A DNA stretch of 64,000 nt from Zobellia barbeyronii (GCF_018603515.1 NZ_JACATN010000001.1:682001-746000); one strand, 5' to 3'. Counted from the first letter of the stretch, positions 44,196 through 53,149 are shown. Notes: a model not told the origin generated them from the sequence alone. Numbers and translations are program-made.

Positions 44196-44764
44196 TATTC
44201 AACCTCTAATATTTGGGCTATTACCTTGGGAAAATATTCGTATTCAAGTTGATGAACTTTATGTGCGATAGTTTCTGGAGTATCATCTGCGGAAACGGAC
44301 GTTTTTACCTGCCGAATTATCGCTCCCTCGTCGTAATTTTCGTTTACATAATGAATAGTGATGCCAGTTTCGGTCTCATTATTGGCTCGTACGGCTTTAT
44401 GTACATTATCTCCGTACATTCCCTTACCTCCATATTTTGGCAAAAGTGCTGGGTGTATATTTACAATTTTATTTGGGAAATTAGCTATCAGATTTTCAGG
44501 TACTTTCCAGAGGAAACCAGCCAACACTATTAAGTCTGGCTTAAAGGTTTTTAGAATATCAAGTACACAATCTGTCTTATAAAAAGAGTTTCTGTTGAAA
44601 TATAAACCATTAATATTAAGCCTATTACACCTGTCCAAGACTTTTGCTTGTGTTTTATTCGTTAGCACGACAGAAATGTTGACTTCAGAATTTTCTTGAA
44701 AATATTGAACAATATTTTCAACGTTAGAACCTGAACCGGAAGCAAATAATACAATGTTTTTCAT
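44195..44764 (-). CDS. purN: Phosphoribosylglycinamide formyltransferase (PurN)
   Basis: PurN formylates GAR with 10-formyl-THF in purine synthesis. The 189-residue length is standard. LFASGSGSNVENI binds the phosphate; the catalytic Asn-His-Asp set is seen in VNIHPALLPKYGGKGMYG (Asn and His) and NENYDEGAIIRQ (Asp). It is the first gene of a purN-rnh operon and divergent from acpP. Confidence 0.96.
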   Translation of the reverse strand: MKNIVLFASGSGSNVENIVQYFQENSEVNISVVLTNKTQAKVLDRCNRLNINGLYFNRNSFYKTDCVLDILKTFKPDLIVLAGFLWKVPENLIANFPNKIVNIHPALLPKYGGKGMYGDNVHKAVRANNETETGITIHYVNENYDEGAIIRQVKTSVSADDTPETIAHKVHQLEYEYFPKVIAQILEVE

Positions 44765-44882
44765 GTGTCCTTTGACGTTACTGATAGCAAAATATTTCGG
44801 TCAAAAATACCGCTCTTATCCTGAAATTTTATAAATTACAAGACATTTTAACGACAAATAGTGATTTTAGTCCAAAGTTTTT

Positions 44883-44890
44883 TATTTTTG
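44883..44890 (+). promoter_or_regulatory. Predicted -7 box of acpP
   Basis: TATTTTTG, a perfect TAnnTTTG match 33 bp upstream of the acpP ATG. Confidence 0.55.
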
Positions 44891-44923
44891 CAACCAATTT
44901 AATTTTTTAAAAACAATATTATT

Positions 44924-45157
44924 ATGTCAGACATTGCATCAAGAGTAAAAGCTATCATCGTTGATAAATTAGGTGTGGATGAGAACGAAGTAGTAACGGA
45001 AGCTAGCTTTACTAACGACTTAGGCGCAGATTCATTGGATACCGTGGAATTAATCATGGAATTCGAAAAAGAATTTGACATCCAGATTCCAGACGATCAA
45101 GCTGAGAACATCGCAACAGTTGGCCAAGCCATTAGCTATATAGAGGAAGCGAAGTAA
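44924..45157 (+). CDS. acpP: Acyl carrier protein
   Basis: A 77-residue acidic carrier of growing acyl chains in fatty-acid synthesis. The phosphopantetheine serine is Ser37 in [15 protein letters not shown]. It leads the set acpP-fabF-rnc. An attenuator-like terminator separates it from fabF, which would keep ACP in excess. Confidence 0.98.
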   Translation: MSDIASRVKAIIVDKLGVDENEVVTEASFTNDLGADSLDTVELIMEFEKEFDIQIPDDQAENIATVGQAISYIEEAK

Positions 45158-45183
45158 TCTTTATGATTTCTTGAACAAGATTC

Positions 45184-45227
45184 AAAATTATCCATGTGGT
45201 AACTATTATCGCATGGATAATTTTTTT
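45184..45227 (+). terminator. Terminator/attenuator between acpP and fabF
   Basis: A 10-bp core stem ATTATCCATG/CATGGATAAT (45187-45196, 45212-45221), extendable by A-T pairs, then a T7 run. The loop is 15 nt. Partial termination would set the acpP:fabF ratio. Confidence 0.75.
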
Positions 45228-45270
45228 AATTTACGCTTGACTTATACTAAGTAATCAAAAATTAGGTTCA

Positions 45271-46524
45271 ATGCAATTAAAGCGAGTTGTAGTTACCGGG
45301 TTGGGTGCGTTGACGCCCATCGGGAATAATATTGATGAATATTGGGAAGGTCTTAAAAACGGAAAGAGCGGTTCTGCTCCCGTGACCTATTACGATACTG
45401 AAAAATTTAAGGTGAAATTTGCTTGCGAGCTTAAAAATTTCGACCCTCTTGAGCATTTTGATCGCAAAGAGGCAAGAAAATTAGATAAGTTTGCGCAATA
45501 CGCCTTGGTCTCTTCTGATGAGGCCATACTAGATTCTGGGCTTAACCTAGATGTAGTAGACAAATTTCGTGTTGGAGTTATTTGGGGTGCCGGTATTGGC
45601 GGCCTAGAAACTTTCCAAAACGAAGTGATGAACTTCGCCGAAGGCGATGGTACACCAAGATTCAACCCCTTTTTCATACCTAAAATGATAGCAGATATTG
45701 CTCCTGGGCATATTTCTATTAAACATGGTTTTATGGGACCAAATTATACGACTGTTTCAGCCTGTGCCTCTTCTGCAAATGCTATGATAGATGCCTTAAA
45801 CTATATTCGTTTAGGTCATTGTGACGTAGTAGTTACCGGAGGTAGTGAAGCTGCAGTTACTATAGCTGGTATGGGTGGTTTTGGAGCCATGCACGCTTTA
45901 TCCACGAGAAATGATAGTTACGAAACAGCATCTAGACCATTTGATGCTACTAGAGACGGATTTGTTCTTGGTGAAGGAGCTGGTGCTTTAATTTTAGAAG
46001 AATACGAACACGCCAAAGCGCGTGGTGCAAAAATATATGCCGAGGTTGCCGGTGGTGGCCTTTCGAGCGATGCATACCATATGACTGCTCCACATCCTGA
46101 CGGAATAGGAGTGGTACAAGTAATGAAAAACTGCTTAAGGGATGCCGGTCTAAAACCGGAAGATGTAGACGCCATAAACACTCATGGTACCTCTACACCC
46201 CTTGGAGATGTGGCAGAACTAAAGGCCATTAGTGAAGTCTTTGGCGATCATGCCCCAAACATCAATATAAATTCTACAAAATCGATGACCGGTCACCTAT
46301 TGGGTGCCGCCGGAGCTATTGAAGCTATTGCATCAATTTTAGCTATGCAACATAGTTTGGTTCCGCCAACTATAAACCATACTACGGTAGATGAAAATAT
46401 AGATCCTAAACTAAACCTGACCTTAAACAAGGCTCAAAAACGTGACGTAAAAGTCGCTTTAAGCAATACTTTCGGTTTTGGTGGTCATAATGCCTGCGTT
46501 ATTTTCAAAAAATTTAGCGAGTAA
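45271..46524 (+). CDS. fabF: Beta-ketoacyl-ACP synthase II (FabF)
   Basis: Condenses malonyl-ACP with acyl-ACP in chain elongation. The 417-residue protein has catalytic Cys165 (TVSACASSANAM), the first His in NTHGTSTPLGD and the second in KSMTGHLLGAAGA, plus the C-terminal NTFGFGGHNA. It is followed after 6 bp by rnc, a conserved pair in Flavobacteriia. Confidence 0.98.
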   Translation: MQLKRVVVTGLGALTPIGNNIDEYWEGLKNGKSGSAPVTYYDTEKFKVKFACELKNFDPLEHFDRKEARKLDKFAQYALVSSDEAILDSGLNLDVVDKFRVGVIWGAGIGGLETFQNEVMNFAEGDGTPRFNPFFIPKMIADIAPGHISIKHGFMGPNYTTVSACASSANAMIDALNYIRLGHCDVVVTGGSEAAVTIAGMGGFGAMHALSTRNDSYETASRPFDATRDGFVLGEGAGALILEEYEHAKARGAKIYAEVAGGGLSSDAYHMTAPHPDGIGVVQVMKNCLRDAGLKPEDVDAINTHGTSTPLGDVAELKAISEVFGDHAPNININSTKSMTGHLLGAAGAIEAIASILAMQHSLVPPTINHTTVDENIDPKLNLTLNKAQKRDVKVALSNTFGFGGHNACVIFKKFSE

Positions 46525-46530
46525 TACATT

Positions 46531-47268
46531 ATGGGTTTTCCTTCCAATATATTCAATTCCCATCCTAAAGAGGATGGGGATTTTTTTGGAGGAATCTCTT
46601 CTATTTTGGGTTTTAAACCCAAAAATCTAGATATATACAAAAAAGCCTTTGTACATCGTTCAGCTAATGAAAAGGACAAAGAAGGGAATCCACTAAACTA
46701 TGAGCGTCTTGAGTTTTTAGGCGACTCCATGTTGGGTACTATAATTTCCAAACATTTATACGACGAAGTACCTGAAGGAGATGAAGGCTATCTCACTAAG
46801 ATGCGTTCAAAAATAGTTAGCCGAAAACATCTTAATGAACTCGGTAAAGATTTAGGTCTTATTGACCATGTGAAAAGCCGTATTCCAAAATCTCACTTTG
46901 GAGAAAATATACACGGTAATGTTTTTGAAGCACTAGTTGGTGCTATTTATCTAGACCGAGGCTATAAGTATTGCGAAAAATTTATTAGCCAAAAGGTAAT
47001 AGAACCTTATGTAGATATTGAGCAATTAGAAGGAAAGGTAATAAGCTATAAGAGCCTTGTTATAGAATGGTGCCAAAAGCAGAAAAAAACGTTTGATTAT
47101 GACGTTTATGATGATACCGGAAATGACAGCCTAAAACACTTTGCAGTAAAACTCAGTATTGCAGATACAGTTGTAGCAAAAGCAAGGGCCACCTCTAAAA
47201 AGAAGGCAGAAGAAAGAGCATCAAAAAGAGCATATTATGCGTTACAAGACAAGATGGATAAATCTTGA
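46531..47268 (+). CDS. rnc: Ribonuclease III
   Basis: A 245-residue double-strand-specific RNase for rRNA and mRNA processing. The signature NYERLEFLGDSMLG holds the metal-binding Glu and Asp; VFEALVGAIYLD holds the second Glu. The dsRNA-binding domain is at about 170-242, with KKAEERASKRAYYAL at its end. It would be the natural processor of any structured small RNAs, such as those at 39.4-40.4 kb. It is co-transcribed with fabF. Confidence 0.97.
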   Translation: MGFPSNIFNSHPKEDGDFFGGISSILGFKPKNLDIYKKAFVHRSANEKDKEGNPLNYERLEFLGDSMLGTIISKHLYDEVPEGDEGYLTKMRSKIVSRKHLNELGKDLGLIDHVKSRIPKSHFGENIHGNVFEALVGAIYLDRGYKYCEKFISQKVIEPYVDIEQLEGKVISYKSLVIEWCQKQKKTFDYDVYDDTGNDSLKHFAVKLSIADTVVAKARATSKKKAEERASKRAYYALQDKMDKS

Positions 47269-47378
47269 ATCGTAATTTTATGTAACCAAAATGTTATACT
47301 TTGTTCAAAAATAGCATTAGCCTTGCCTAATCTAGGCGTTGTACGGTATTAATATTATCTTTACCACTTTGTGCCCCT

Positions 47379-47843
47379 ATGGTAGCAGTACATAAAATTA
47401 CGAACGACTTTTACGAAGACTCATTCGATTTAGTTGCATTGCATAGTAGCCTTGAAGATTATTCCATAGCCTATGCTCTTAATCTTCATTTAAAATCGAG
47501 CTTTAAGAGGTCTAATGAAGATCTTGATCTTTCCGGTCATATTACGGTTCCAATTTTTGAATGGAAAGATGATATCAACGATAGGTACTGGACGTTGTTT
47601 ACCAATAACGGTTTAGTAGAGGACACAGCAAACCAAAAAGGGTTGTTTAAGGATGAACCATCATTCACAGCATTCCACATGGTACCCGAACACCGAGATG
47701 TAGACTATTTTTTAAAAATAGAACAAGATGGGTTCATTAATATGGAAAACCTTGTAAGAACACTGCAAAACATACCCAACATTATAACGGCTTACGCAAT
47801 AGAAACTGACAAACTCAAATCTAAGAACAATTTAATTTTTTGA
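47379..47843 (+). CDS. IPExxxVDY family protein
   Basis: A 154-residue protein of a family restricted to Bacteroidota and named after its motif, here with a Val in place of Ile (VPEHRDVDYFLKI, near residue 108). Its function is unknown. Its constant place between rnc and pyk in flavobacteria, 3 bp before pyk, suggests co-expression. A box TATCTTTA (47356-47363) may provide a promoter for the pair. There is no signal peptide. Confidence 0.9.
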   Translation: MVAVHKITNDFYEDSFDLVALHSSLEDYSIAYALNLHLKSSFKRSNEDLDLSGHITVPIFEWKDDINDRYWTLFTNNGLVEDTANQKGLFKDEPSFTAFHMVPEHRDVDYFLKIEQDGFINMENLVRTLQNIPNIITAYAIETDKLKSKNNLIF

Positions 47844-47846
47844 TCA

Positions 47847-49274
47847 ATGCCAAGTAACAAAAAGACAAAAATTGTAGCCACCCTAGGGCCGGCCACAAGT
47901 AAAAAAGAAGTACTAAGAGATATGATGGAGGCTGGTGTGGATGTCTTTCGCATCAACTTTTCACATGCCGATTATGATGACGTTACCGAACGTGTAAAAA
48001 TGATTCGTGAGCTAAACGAAGAAACTGGTCGCAATACCTCTATTCTTGGAGATTTACAAGGTCCTAAGTTAAGGGTAGGTGTTATGGCTAGTGAAGTTGT
48101 AGTTGCCCCTGGCGATGAAATTACGTTTGTAACCGGTGAGCCTTTTGAAGGTACTGCCGAAAGGGTATACATGAACTATGCCGCCTTTCCTCAAGATGTT
48201 AAGCCTGGTGAGCGTATCTTACTTGATGATGGAAAGCTAATGTTTGAAGTTGTTACTACAGATGGAAAATCTGAAGTAAAAACTAAGGTAATACAAGGTG
48301 GTCCGTTACGCTCTAAAAAAGGAGTTAACCTACCTAACACAAATATTTCTTTGCCTGCCTTGACAGAAAAAGATATTAAAGATGCCATTTTTGCCATTTC
48401 ATTAAAGGTTGACTGGATAGCACTTTCATTCGTACGTTTTAGTCAAGATCTTATTGATCTACAGGCGATTATTAAAGAACATGCAGACGAGAAAATTCCG
48501 ATCATCGCTAAAATTGAGAAGCCGGAAGCTGTTGAAAATATAGATAAGATTGTTGCGTATTGCGACGGACTAATGGTTGCCCGTGGTGATTTAGGTGTTG
48601 AAGTTCCTGCACAAGAGGTTCCATTAATTCAAAAACAATTGGTTCTTAGAGCTAAAAAAGCTCGTATACCTGTAATTATCGCCACTCAAATGATGGAAAC
48701 GATGATTACTAGCCTTACACCAACACGTGCAGAGGTAAACGATGTTGCCAACTCTGTAATGGATGGTGCTGATGCCGTTATGTTATCTGGTGAAACATCT
48801 GTAGGTAACTACCCTGTTCAGGTTATTGAAAAAATGACAAGTATTTTGCAAAGCGTAGAAAACTCTGATCTTATTCAAGTTCCTCATGATCCACCGCACA
48901 TTCGTACAAAAAGATATATTACAAAATCTATTTGTTACCATGCTGCTATTATGGCTAATGAAATTAAAGCAAAAGCCATCTCTACTTTAACAAATAGTGG
49001 ATATACTGCTTTTCAGATTTCTGCATGGAGACCAAGCGCACACATTTTAGTGTTTACATCTAATAAACGTATACTTACACAACTGAATCTTTTGTGGGGT
49101 GTTCGTGCTTTCTTTTATGACAAAGATGTTTCTACTGATGAAACTATAGAAGACGTTAATAAAATGGCTTGTGACAAAGGCCTTTTAGAAACAGGAGATA
49201 TGTTAATTAGTTTGGCGGCAATGCCTATGAAAGAAAAAGGTATGGTTAACACTTTACGTGTTACCGAGATATAA
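47847..49274 (+). CDS. pyk: Pyruvate kinase
   Basis: Last step of glycolysis: phosphoenolpyruvate and ADP to pyruvate and ATP. The 475-residue protein starts KTKIVATLGPATSKKEVL, has the catalytic Lys region IPIIAKIEKPEAVENID, the metal-site MVARGDLGVEVP, and VIIATQMMETM. The C-terminal allosteric domain is complete. A 12-bp terminator hairpin follows at once. Confidence 0.97.
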   Translation: MPSNKKTKIVATLGPATSKKEVLRDMMEAGVDVFRINFSHADYDDVTERVKMIRELNEETGRNTSILGDLQGPKLRVGVMASEVVVAPGDEITFVTGEPFEGTAERVYMNYAAFPQDVKPGERILLDDGKLMFEVVTTDGKSEVKTKVIQGGPLRSKKGVNLPNTNISLPALTEKDIKDAIFAISLKVDWIALSFVRFSQDLIDLQAIIKEHADEKIPIIAKIEKPEAVENIDKIVAYCDGLMVARGDLGVEVPAQEVPLIQKQLVLRAKKARIPVIIATQMMETMITSLTPTRAEVNDVANSVMDGADAVMLSGETSVGNYPVQVIEKMTSILQSVENSDLIQVPHDPPHIRTKRYITKSICYHAAIMANEIKAKAISTLTNSGYTAFQISAWRPSAHILVFTSNKRILTQLNLLWGVRAFFYDKDVSTDETIEDVNKMACDKGLLETGDMLISLAAMPMKEKGMVNTLRVTEI

Positions 49275-49295
49275 AAGAAGTAATTTATTATAAAT

Positions 49296-49329
49296 AAAAG
49301 AGAAGTGGTCTTTAAGCCACTTCTCTTTC
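49296..49329. terminator. Terminator shared by pyk and the PAS gene
   Basis: Perfect 12-bp stem AAAGAGAAGTGG/CCACTTCTCTTT (49297-49308, 49317-49328) with an 8-nt loop. The right arm also encodes the last residues of the convergent PAS protein, whose stop is in the loop (49312-49314). Confidence 0.75.
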
Positions 49330-49824
49330 ATAAGCAATATAGTTGACAAGCTTCCCGCGATTATTAAATATAGGCTCTGCCTTTATTCTACAATTGTAAG
49401 TGCTTCCGTCTTTTTTGTAGTTTAAAATAACGGCCTCGAAAGGTGATTTACTTTCGATGGCCGTTTTTATTTCAGCCAAAGTTTCTTGGCTTGTTTCTTT
49501 ACCCTGAAATAATTTAGGGGTCTTGCCTATAATTTCTTCTGTTTTGTATCCTGACATAGAAACCATATTGCTTGTGGCATGTACAATGGCTAGTTTACTA
49601 TTTGTAATAACAACCACTTCTCCACTTTGCAAAGACAAGCTATCTATTTTGCGATAAGACCATCTGTTGCGCTCGGCTATATTCTGTATGAAAATTGCCT
49701 CTTTTCCGTTTTCACACAGTTCATGAAAGTTAAAACTATGAACATCCCATGAAGCCAATGGCACGGGACTAATACTTATTTTACTATAAAACTTGTCTGC
49801 TGCTTCATCGTACGCCTTCATCAT
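49312..49824 (-). CDS. LOV-like PAS domain protein without photoactive Cys
   Basis: A 170-residue soluble protein with a single C-terminal PAS domain (about 62-168). It follows the LOV pattern: GYKTEEIIGKTPKLFQGKET in place of GxNCRFLQG, then NYKKDGSTYNCRI. The flavin-bonding Cys position is Pro103, so it cannot form the usual photoadduct. Residues 1-60 are not recognised. There is no output domain. It may bind flavin or heme for redox sensing, or act as a partner of a kinase elsewhere. A second Met at 49821 is an alternative start. Confidence 0.8.
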   Translation of the reverse strand: MMKAYDEAADKFYSKISISPVPLASWDVHSFNFHELCENGKEAIFIQNIAERNRWSYRKIDSLSLQSGEVVVITNSKLAIVHATSNMVSMSGYKTEEIIGKTPKLFQGKETSQETLAEIKTAIESKSPFEAVILNYKKDGSTYNCRIKAEPIFNNRGKLVNYIAYEREVA

Positions 49825-50002
49825 GTTGGTAGTTAAGTTAACTAACTATGCTCATTTACTTTCCCAATAGTACAAAAAGAGATTTTGTTTAACAAATACT
49901 TGGAATTGTTTAACACGAAAATTTTTTGATTATTAAGATAAGCTCGGTAAGGTTATTCTTAAAAAAGAGACAAAAGTGATTAAATAATCTAACCTGCCGC
50001 AC

Positions 50003-50848
50003 ATGAAATTTGAGTTCAATGATACTAAGTTAGGCTCTCATTTAGGGTTTACCAATGATATTAAAAAGTACCAGAATCAATTTTCAGTAAGCTCAGGAAA
50101 CATTTACATGTTATGGAATAGAAACCAACAACCCCTTAATTTATATATTGATGGGATGGCTATAGAATTATTGCCAGACCAATTGGTCACAACCACCTAT
50201 CTGCAGCACGTTTCATATGAAAAAACGGAATTGCCATTAACCGCTTTTCATTTCAATAGAGAATTTTATTGCATTAATGATCATGATCACGAAGTATCTT
50301 GTAACGGCATCCTATTCTTCGGAACCCAAGATCTTCCTATTATATCTATTCCTCAAGAACAAAAACGAAAGTTTGACACATTATACGAAGTGTTTCAGGA
50401 CGAATTTTCCACTCCCGACGGTATTCAAGGAGATATGCTTCAAATGCTATTAAAACGATTGATTATCATTTGCACTCGTTTAGCCAAAGAACAACTCATT
50501 GTTAAAAAATTGGATAATGATCAAGTTGAAATCATCCGAAAATTTAATGTGCTTGTAGATACTCACTATAAGACCAAGAGAAAAGTTAGCGATTATGCTG
50601 AGCTATTATTCAAAAGCCCAAAAACGCTATCGAACCTTTTTTCTATTTACAACCAAAAATCACCACAGCAGATTATTTTAACCCGTTTAGCTCTGGAGGC
50701 AAAACGGTTGATAAATTTTACGGATAAGCAAAATCAAGAAATTGCCTATGACCTGGGTTTTAATGATCCGGCACATTTTAGCAGGTTCTTTAAGAAAATG
50801 ACGGGTGTTTCTCCTTCTCAATATAGAGAAACAGCCCCAATTTCCTAG
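50003..50848 (+). CDS. AraC-family transcriptional regulator
   Basis: A 281-residue DNA-binding protein: an unrecognised N-terminal sensing region (cupin-like, residues about 1-150) and a C-terminal double helix-turn-helix domain (about 175-278) with VSDYAELLFKSPKTLSNLF and IAYDLGFNDPAHFSRFFKK. It probably controls the genes just downstream (His-rich peptide, AhpD-like protein, cupredoxin-like protein), which lie in the same direction. Confidence 0.9.
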   Translation: MKFEFNDTKLGSHLGFTNDIKKYQNQFSVSSGNIYMLWNRNQQPLNLYIDGMAIELLPDQLVTTTYLQHVSYEKTELPLTAFHFNREFYCINDHDHEVSCNGILFFGTQDLPIISIPQEQKRKFDTLYEVFQDEFSTPDGIQGDMLQMLLKRLIIICTRLAKEQLIVKKLDNDQVEIIRKFNVLVDTHYKTKRKVSDYAELLFKSPKTLSNLFSIYNQKSPQQIILTRLALEAKRLINFTDKQNQEIAYDLGFNDPAHFSRFFKKMTGVSPSQYRETAPIS

Positions 50849-50942
50849 TAACGGGAAATTTCTACAAGCGGTCGGGCAATCCCGCCTAACAAACAACTTC
50901 ACTTACTTCTCATCTTTGCAGTGTAATTAAAAACAACGCAAG

Positions 50943-51095
50943 ATGAAACTAAAACATATATCACTTTTTAATCTTATTGAGATATTCTCACGTCCTACTA
51001 GACAACTACAAACCGTAGACGTGCAAACGCACTGTGAACAAAAACATCACCATGATTTTTATTGTGATGCCCAACAATCTCACCCAAAATTTTAA
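50943..51095 (+). CDS. His/Cys-rich small protein, 50 residues
   Basis: A complete frame from ATG 50943 to TAA 51093-51095. The second half carries the sequence HCEQKHHHDFYCDAQQSH, with two Cys and five or six His, a likely metal-binding patch. A box CATCTTTG lies about 23 bp upstream of the ATG, one base off the -7 consensus. It sits between the AraC gene and the AhpD-like gene, 80 bp before the latter. No family recognised. It could hold copper, zinc or nickel for the neighbouring redox proteins. Confidence 0.5.
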   Translation: MKLKHISLFNLIEIFSRPTRQLQTVDVQTHCEQKHHHDFYCDAQQSHPKF

Positions 51096-51175
51096 AATAA
51101 TAACAAACTAATAATTGTCATTGACCAAAGCGATAAGGAATCGCTCTTAGTATATGACGCAATATCTAAAAGATT

Positions 51176-51724
51176 ATGAGCAAATTTAATGTACCCACAA
51201 GAGAAGAAGTAAGTAAAAGCAACCAAGCAATTTTTGACAATTTAGAAAAAGCTGTTGGATTTGTACCCAATCTTTACGCTACTTACGCTTATTCAGAAAA
51301 TGCATTGGCAAATTATTTAGCATTGAGCAATGCTAATACATCTTTAAATGCCAAGCAAAAAGAAGTAGTTAACCTAGCAGTAAGTCAGGTGAACGAATGT
51401 AGTTACTGTCTTGCAGCACACACAGCAATTGGTAAAATGAATGGTTTTAGCGATTCAGAAATTCTTGAGCTTAGAGCAGGGAAAGCTTCTTTTGACAACA
51501 AACTAGACGCCCTTGCCAGTTTTGCTAAAAATGTAACAGAAAACCGTGGTGCAGCAGATGATGCAGTGGTTGAAAACTTTTTAAGCGCAGGATGGACAAA
51601 AGAAAACCTAGTAGATACTATTGTATTGGTTGGTGACAAGACTATCTCTAACTATTTGCACAAAACTACTGATGTACCCGTAGATTTTCCAGAGGCAGCC
51701 CCATTACAAGTTGTTGAAGCATAA
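51176..51724 (+). CDS. Carboxymuconolactone decarboxylase (AhpD-like) family protein
   Basis: A 182-residue all-helical protein of the CMD family. The AhpD active site is visible: Glu63 (QKEVVNLAVS), then Cys75-x-x-Cys78 with His82 (ECSYCLAAH). Such proteins reduce peroxides using lipoyl or thiol partners. Cytoplasmic; no signal peptide. It probably belongs to an oxidative-stress group with the AraC regulator upstream. Confidence 0.92.
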   Translation: MSKFNVPTREEVSKSNQAIFDNLEKAVGFVPNLYATYAYSENALANYLALSNANTSLNAKQKEVVNLAVSQVNECSYCLAAHTAIGKMNGFSDSEILELRAGKASFDNKLDALASFAKNVTENRGAADDAVVENFLSAGWTKENLVDTIVLVGDKTISNYLHKTTDVPVDFPEAAPLQVVEA

Positions 51725-51833
51725 ATATACATCCTGTGTAATATATAGTTGCGCAGGGTTACTAATCAAATTTTAATATTGAATTCCATTTAACAATCCG
51801 TCTTTTCAAAACAAAAGACAAAAATTAAAAATT

Positions 51834-52223
51834 ATGAAAAATATAATAGCAGCAGTAGTATTGGTATTTACAGTAGCATTCTCAGCAAATGCCCAGAACG
51901 AAATAAGCAAAAAAGATGTCAAAACAATTGCCTTAGAGCAAACTCCAGGTGAGTTTACCAAAAAGCAACTTACCGTTACTCCAGGTACTTATGTTTTTGA
52001 AATTGCCAACAAAGGTGTTGGTCACGATGTTGGTTTTGTTCTTGTAAAGAAGGGTGAAGATATTAGCAAGCCTGAAAACCATATTCAGACTGCTTATGTA
52101 ACAGAAGTTGTTGCAACAGGTAAAACACAATCGTCTAAACCTACTGTATTGGAAGCTGGAGAGTATGTATATTTCTGTCCTATGAACCCAACTGCTACTG
52201 ACAATACTATTCTTGTACAGTAA
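51834..52223 (+). CDS. Cupredoxin-like periplasmic protein with incomplete copper site
   Basis: A 129-residue exported protein: signal peptide (1-20, cut after SANA), then a plastocyanin-like beta-barrel. Candidate copper ligands are His64 (GVGHDVGF) and Cys115 (YFCPMNPT). The second His normally found a few residues after the Cys is absent, and no Met follows at the usual distance except Met117. It may bind copper differently or have lost it. It is followed by a strong terminator. Confidence 0.82.
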   Translation: MKNIIAAVVLVFTVAFSANAQNEISKKDVKTIALEQTPGEFTKKQLTVTPGTYVFEIANKGVGHDVGFVLVKKGEDISKPENHIQTAYVTEVVATGKTQSSKPTVLEAGEYVYFCPMNPTATDNTILVQ

Positions 52224-52259
52224 TTGGCATACAGCCAAATTCTGAAAACTTTAGAGCAT

Positions 52260-52293
52260 AAAAAAAAGGGAACCTTTTCAGGTTCCCTTTTTC
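52260..52293. terminator. Bidirectional terminator
   Basis: Perfect 12-bp stem AAAAAGGGAACC/GGTTCCCTTTTT (52263-52274, 52281-52292) with a 6-nt loop and A/T runs on both sides. It serves the cupredoxin-like gene and the convergent small lipoprotein gene. Confidence 0.85.
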
Positions 52294-52313
52294 CTATTTG
52301 TGTTGCAACAAAC

Positions 52314-52472
52314 TTATTGGTTATCTTCCAATTTGATCACTTCAGTTCGTGCATCGTTGTTTTCCTCTTCTAGCTCATCGGCAATGTCTTCCAATTCAGA
52401 TTTTACACTACATGAAAAGGCAGTCATAGATACAAAAGCAAGTAAAAATAATTTAGCGAATAAAGGTTTCAT
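52314..52472 (-). CDS. Small lipoprotein, 52 residues
   Basis: A complete minus-strand frame (ATG at 52472, TAA at 52314-52316). It has a lipoprotein signal (MKPLFAKLFLLAFVSMTAFS then Cys21) and an acidic, coiled-coil-like mature part of 31 residues (ELEDIADELEEENND). It is likely an envelope-bound peptide of unknown role. The terminator at 52260-52293 follows directly, which supports it being a real gene. A box TATATTTA may serve as its -7 element. Confidence 0.7.
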   Translation of the reverse strand: MKPLFAKLFLLAFVSMTAFSCSVKSELEDIADELEEENNDARTEVIKLEDNQ

Positions 52473-52648
52473 AGGTCAAAAGGTTTGGGTTATTAAATAT
52501 ATCTACAATCTAAAACACAGATAGATAGGGAATATTGTACCACTCATCGAAAAGTTAAAAACTGTTAAAACGAGTTGTCTACTTTTACGCGGCACAATTT
52601 TTGGATTTATTTGTGAGTTAAAATGGTGCTTCAGACCCCTCGTATTAG

Positions 52649-52656
52649 TAATTTTG
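52649..52656 (+). promoter_or_regulatory. Predicted -7 box of the PF06695-like gene
   Basis: TAATTTTG, a perfect TAnnTTTG match 19 bp before the GTG start at 52676. Confidence 0.5.
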
Positions 52657-52675
52657 CCCGTTCAAAAAAATAGTT

Positions 52676-53134
52676 GTGATTATAGATTTTGTTATTGCCA
52701 TATTATGGAGTATTTCTCCTTTCGGAGAAGCCAAGGTAGGCATACCTTATGGTCTGCTCAATGGCCTTAATATCTATTTGGTGTTTATTTTTTGTTTTGC
52801 AGCTAACGTACTTGTCTTTCCTTTAATGATGTTCTTTCTTGAGAAGATAAATCGTTATTTCTTGAAATGGGATTTTTATAAAAAATCTGCCATATATGTT
52901 GCTCGAAAAGCAAAAGTAGGCTCGGGCGATAAAATAAAACGTTACGGATTTTGGGGCCTTATCTTTTTTGTGATGATTCCTTTCCCTGGCACAGGAGTAT
53001 ATGCAGGCAGTATAGCTTCTTATCTTTTCAAAATTGAAAAAACAAAGGCTTTTTGGGCTAATACTATTGGTATTTTTCTTTCGTCGCTAATTGTTTGGTC
53101 AGCTACTTTGGCTTCTATGAAAGGCATGGGCTAG
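52676..53134 (+). CDS. Small multidrug export-like membrane protein (PF06695 type)
   Basis: A 152-residue inner-membrane protein with four or five hydrophobic segments. The motifs WSISPFGEAKVGIPYGL and IPFPGTGVYAGSIASYLF are typical of the small multi-drug export (PF06695) family, which is distantly related to SNARE-associated/DedA-like transporters. The true substrate is not known. It starts at GTG 52676; a perfect -7 box lies just upstream. It is convergent with the Gre-like gene, 15 bp apart. Confidence 0.83.
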   Translation: MIIDFVIAILWSISPFGEAKVGIPYGLLNGLNIYLVFIFCFAANVLVFPLMMFFLEKINRYFLKWDFYKKSAIYVARKAKVGSGDKIKRYGFWGLIFFVMIPFPGTGVYAGSIASYLFKIEKTKAFWANTIGIFLSSLIVWSATLASMKGMG

Positions 53135-53149
53135 AAGATCTCTTTTATA

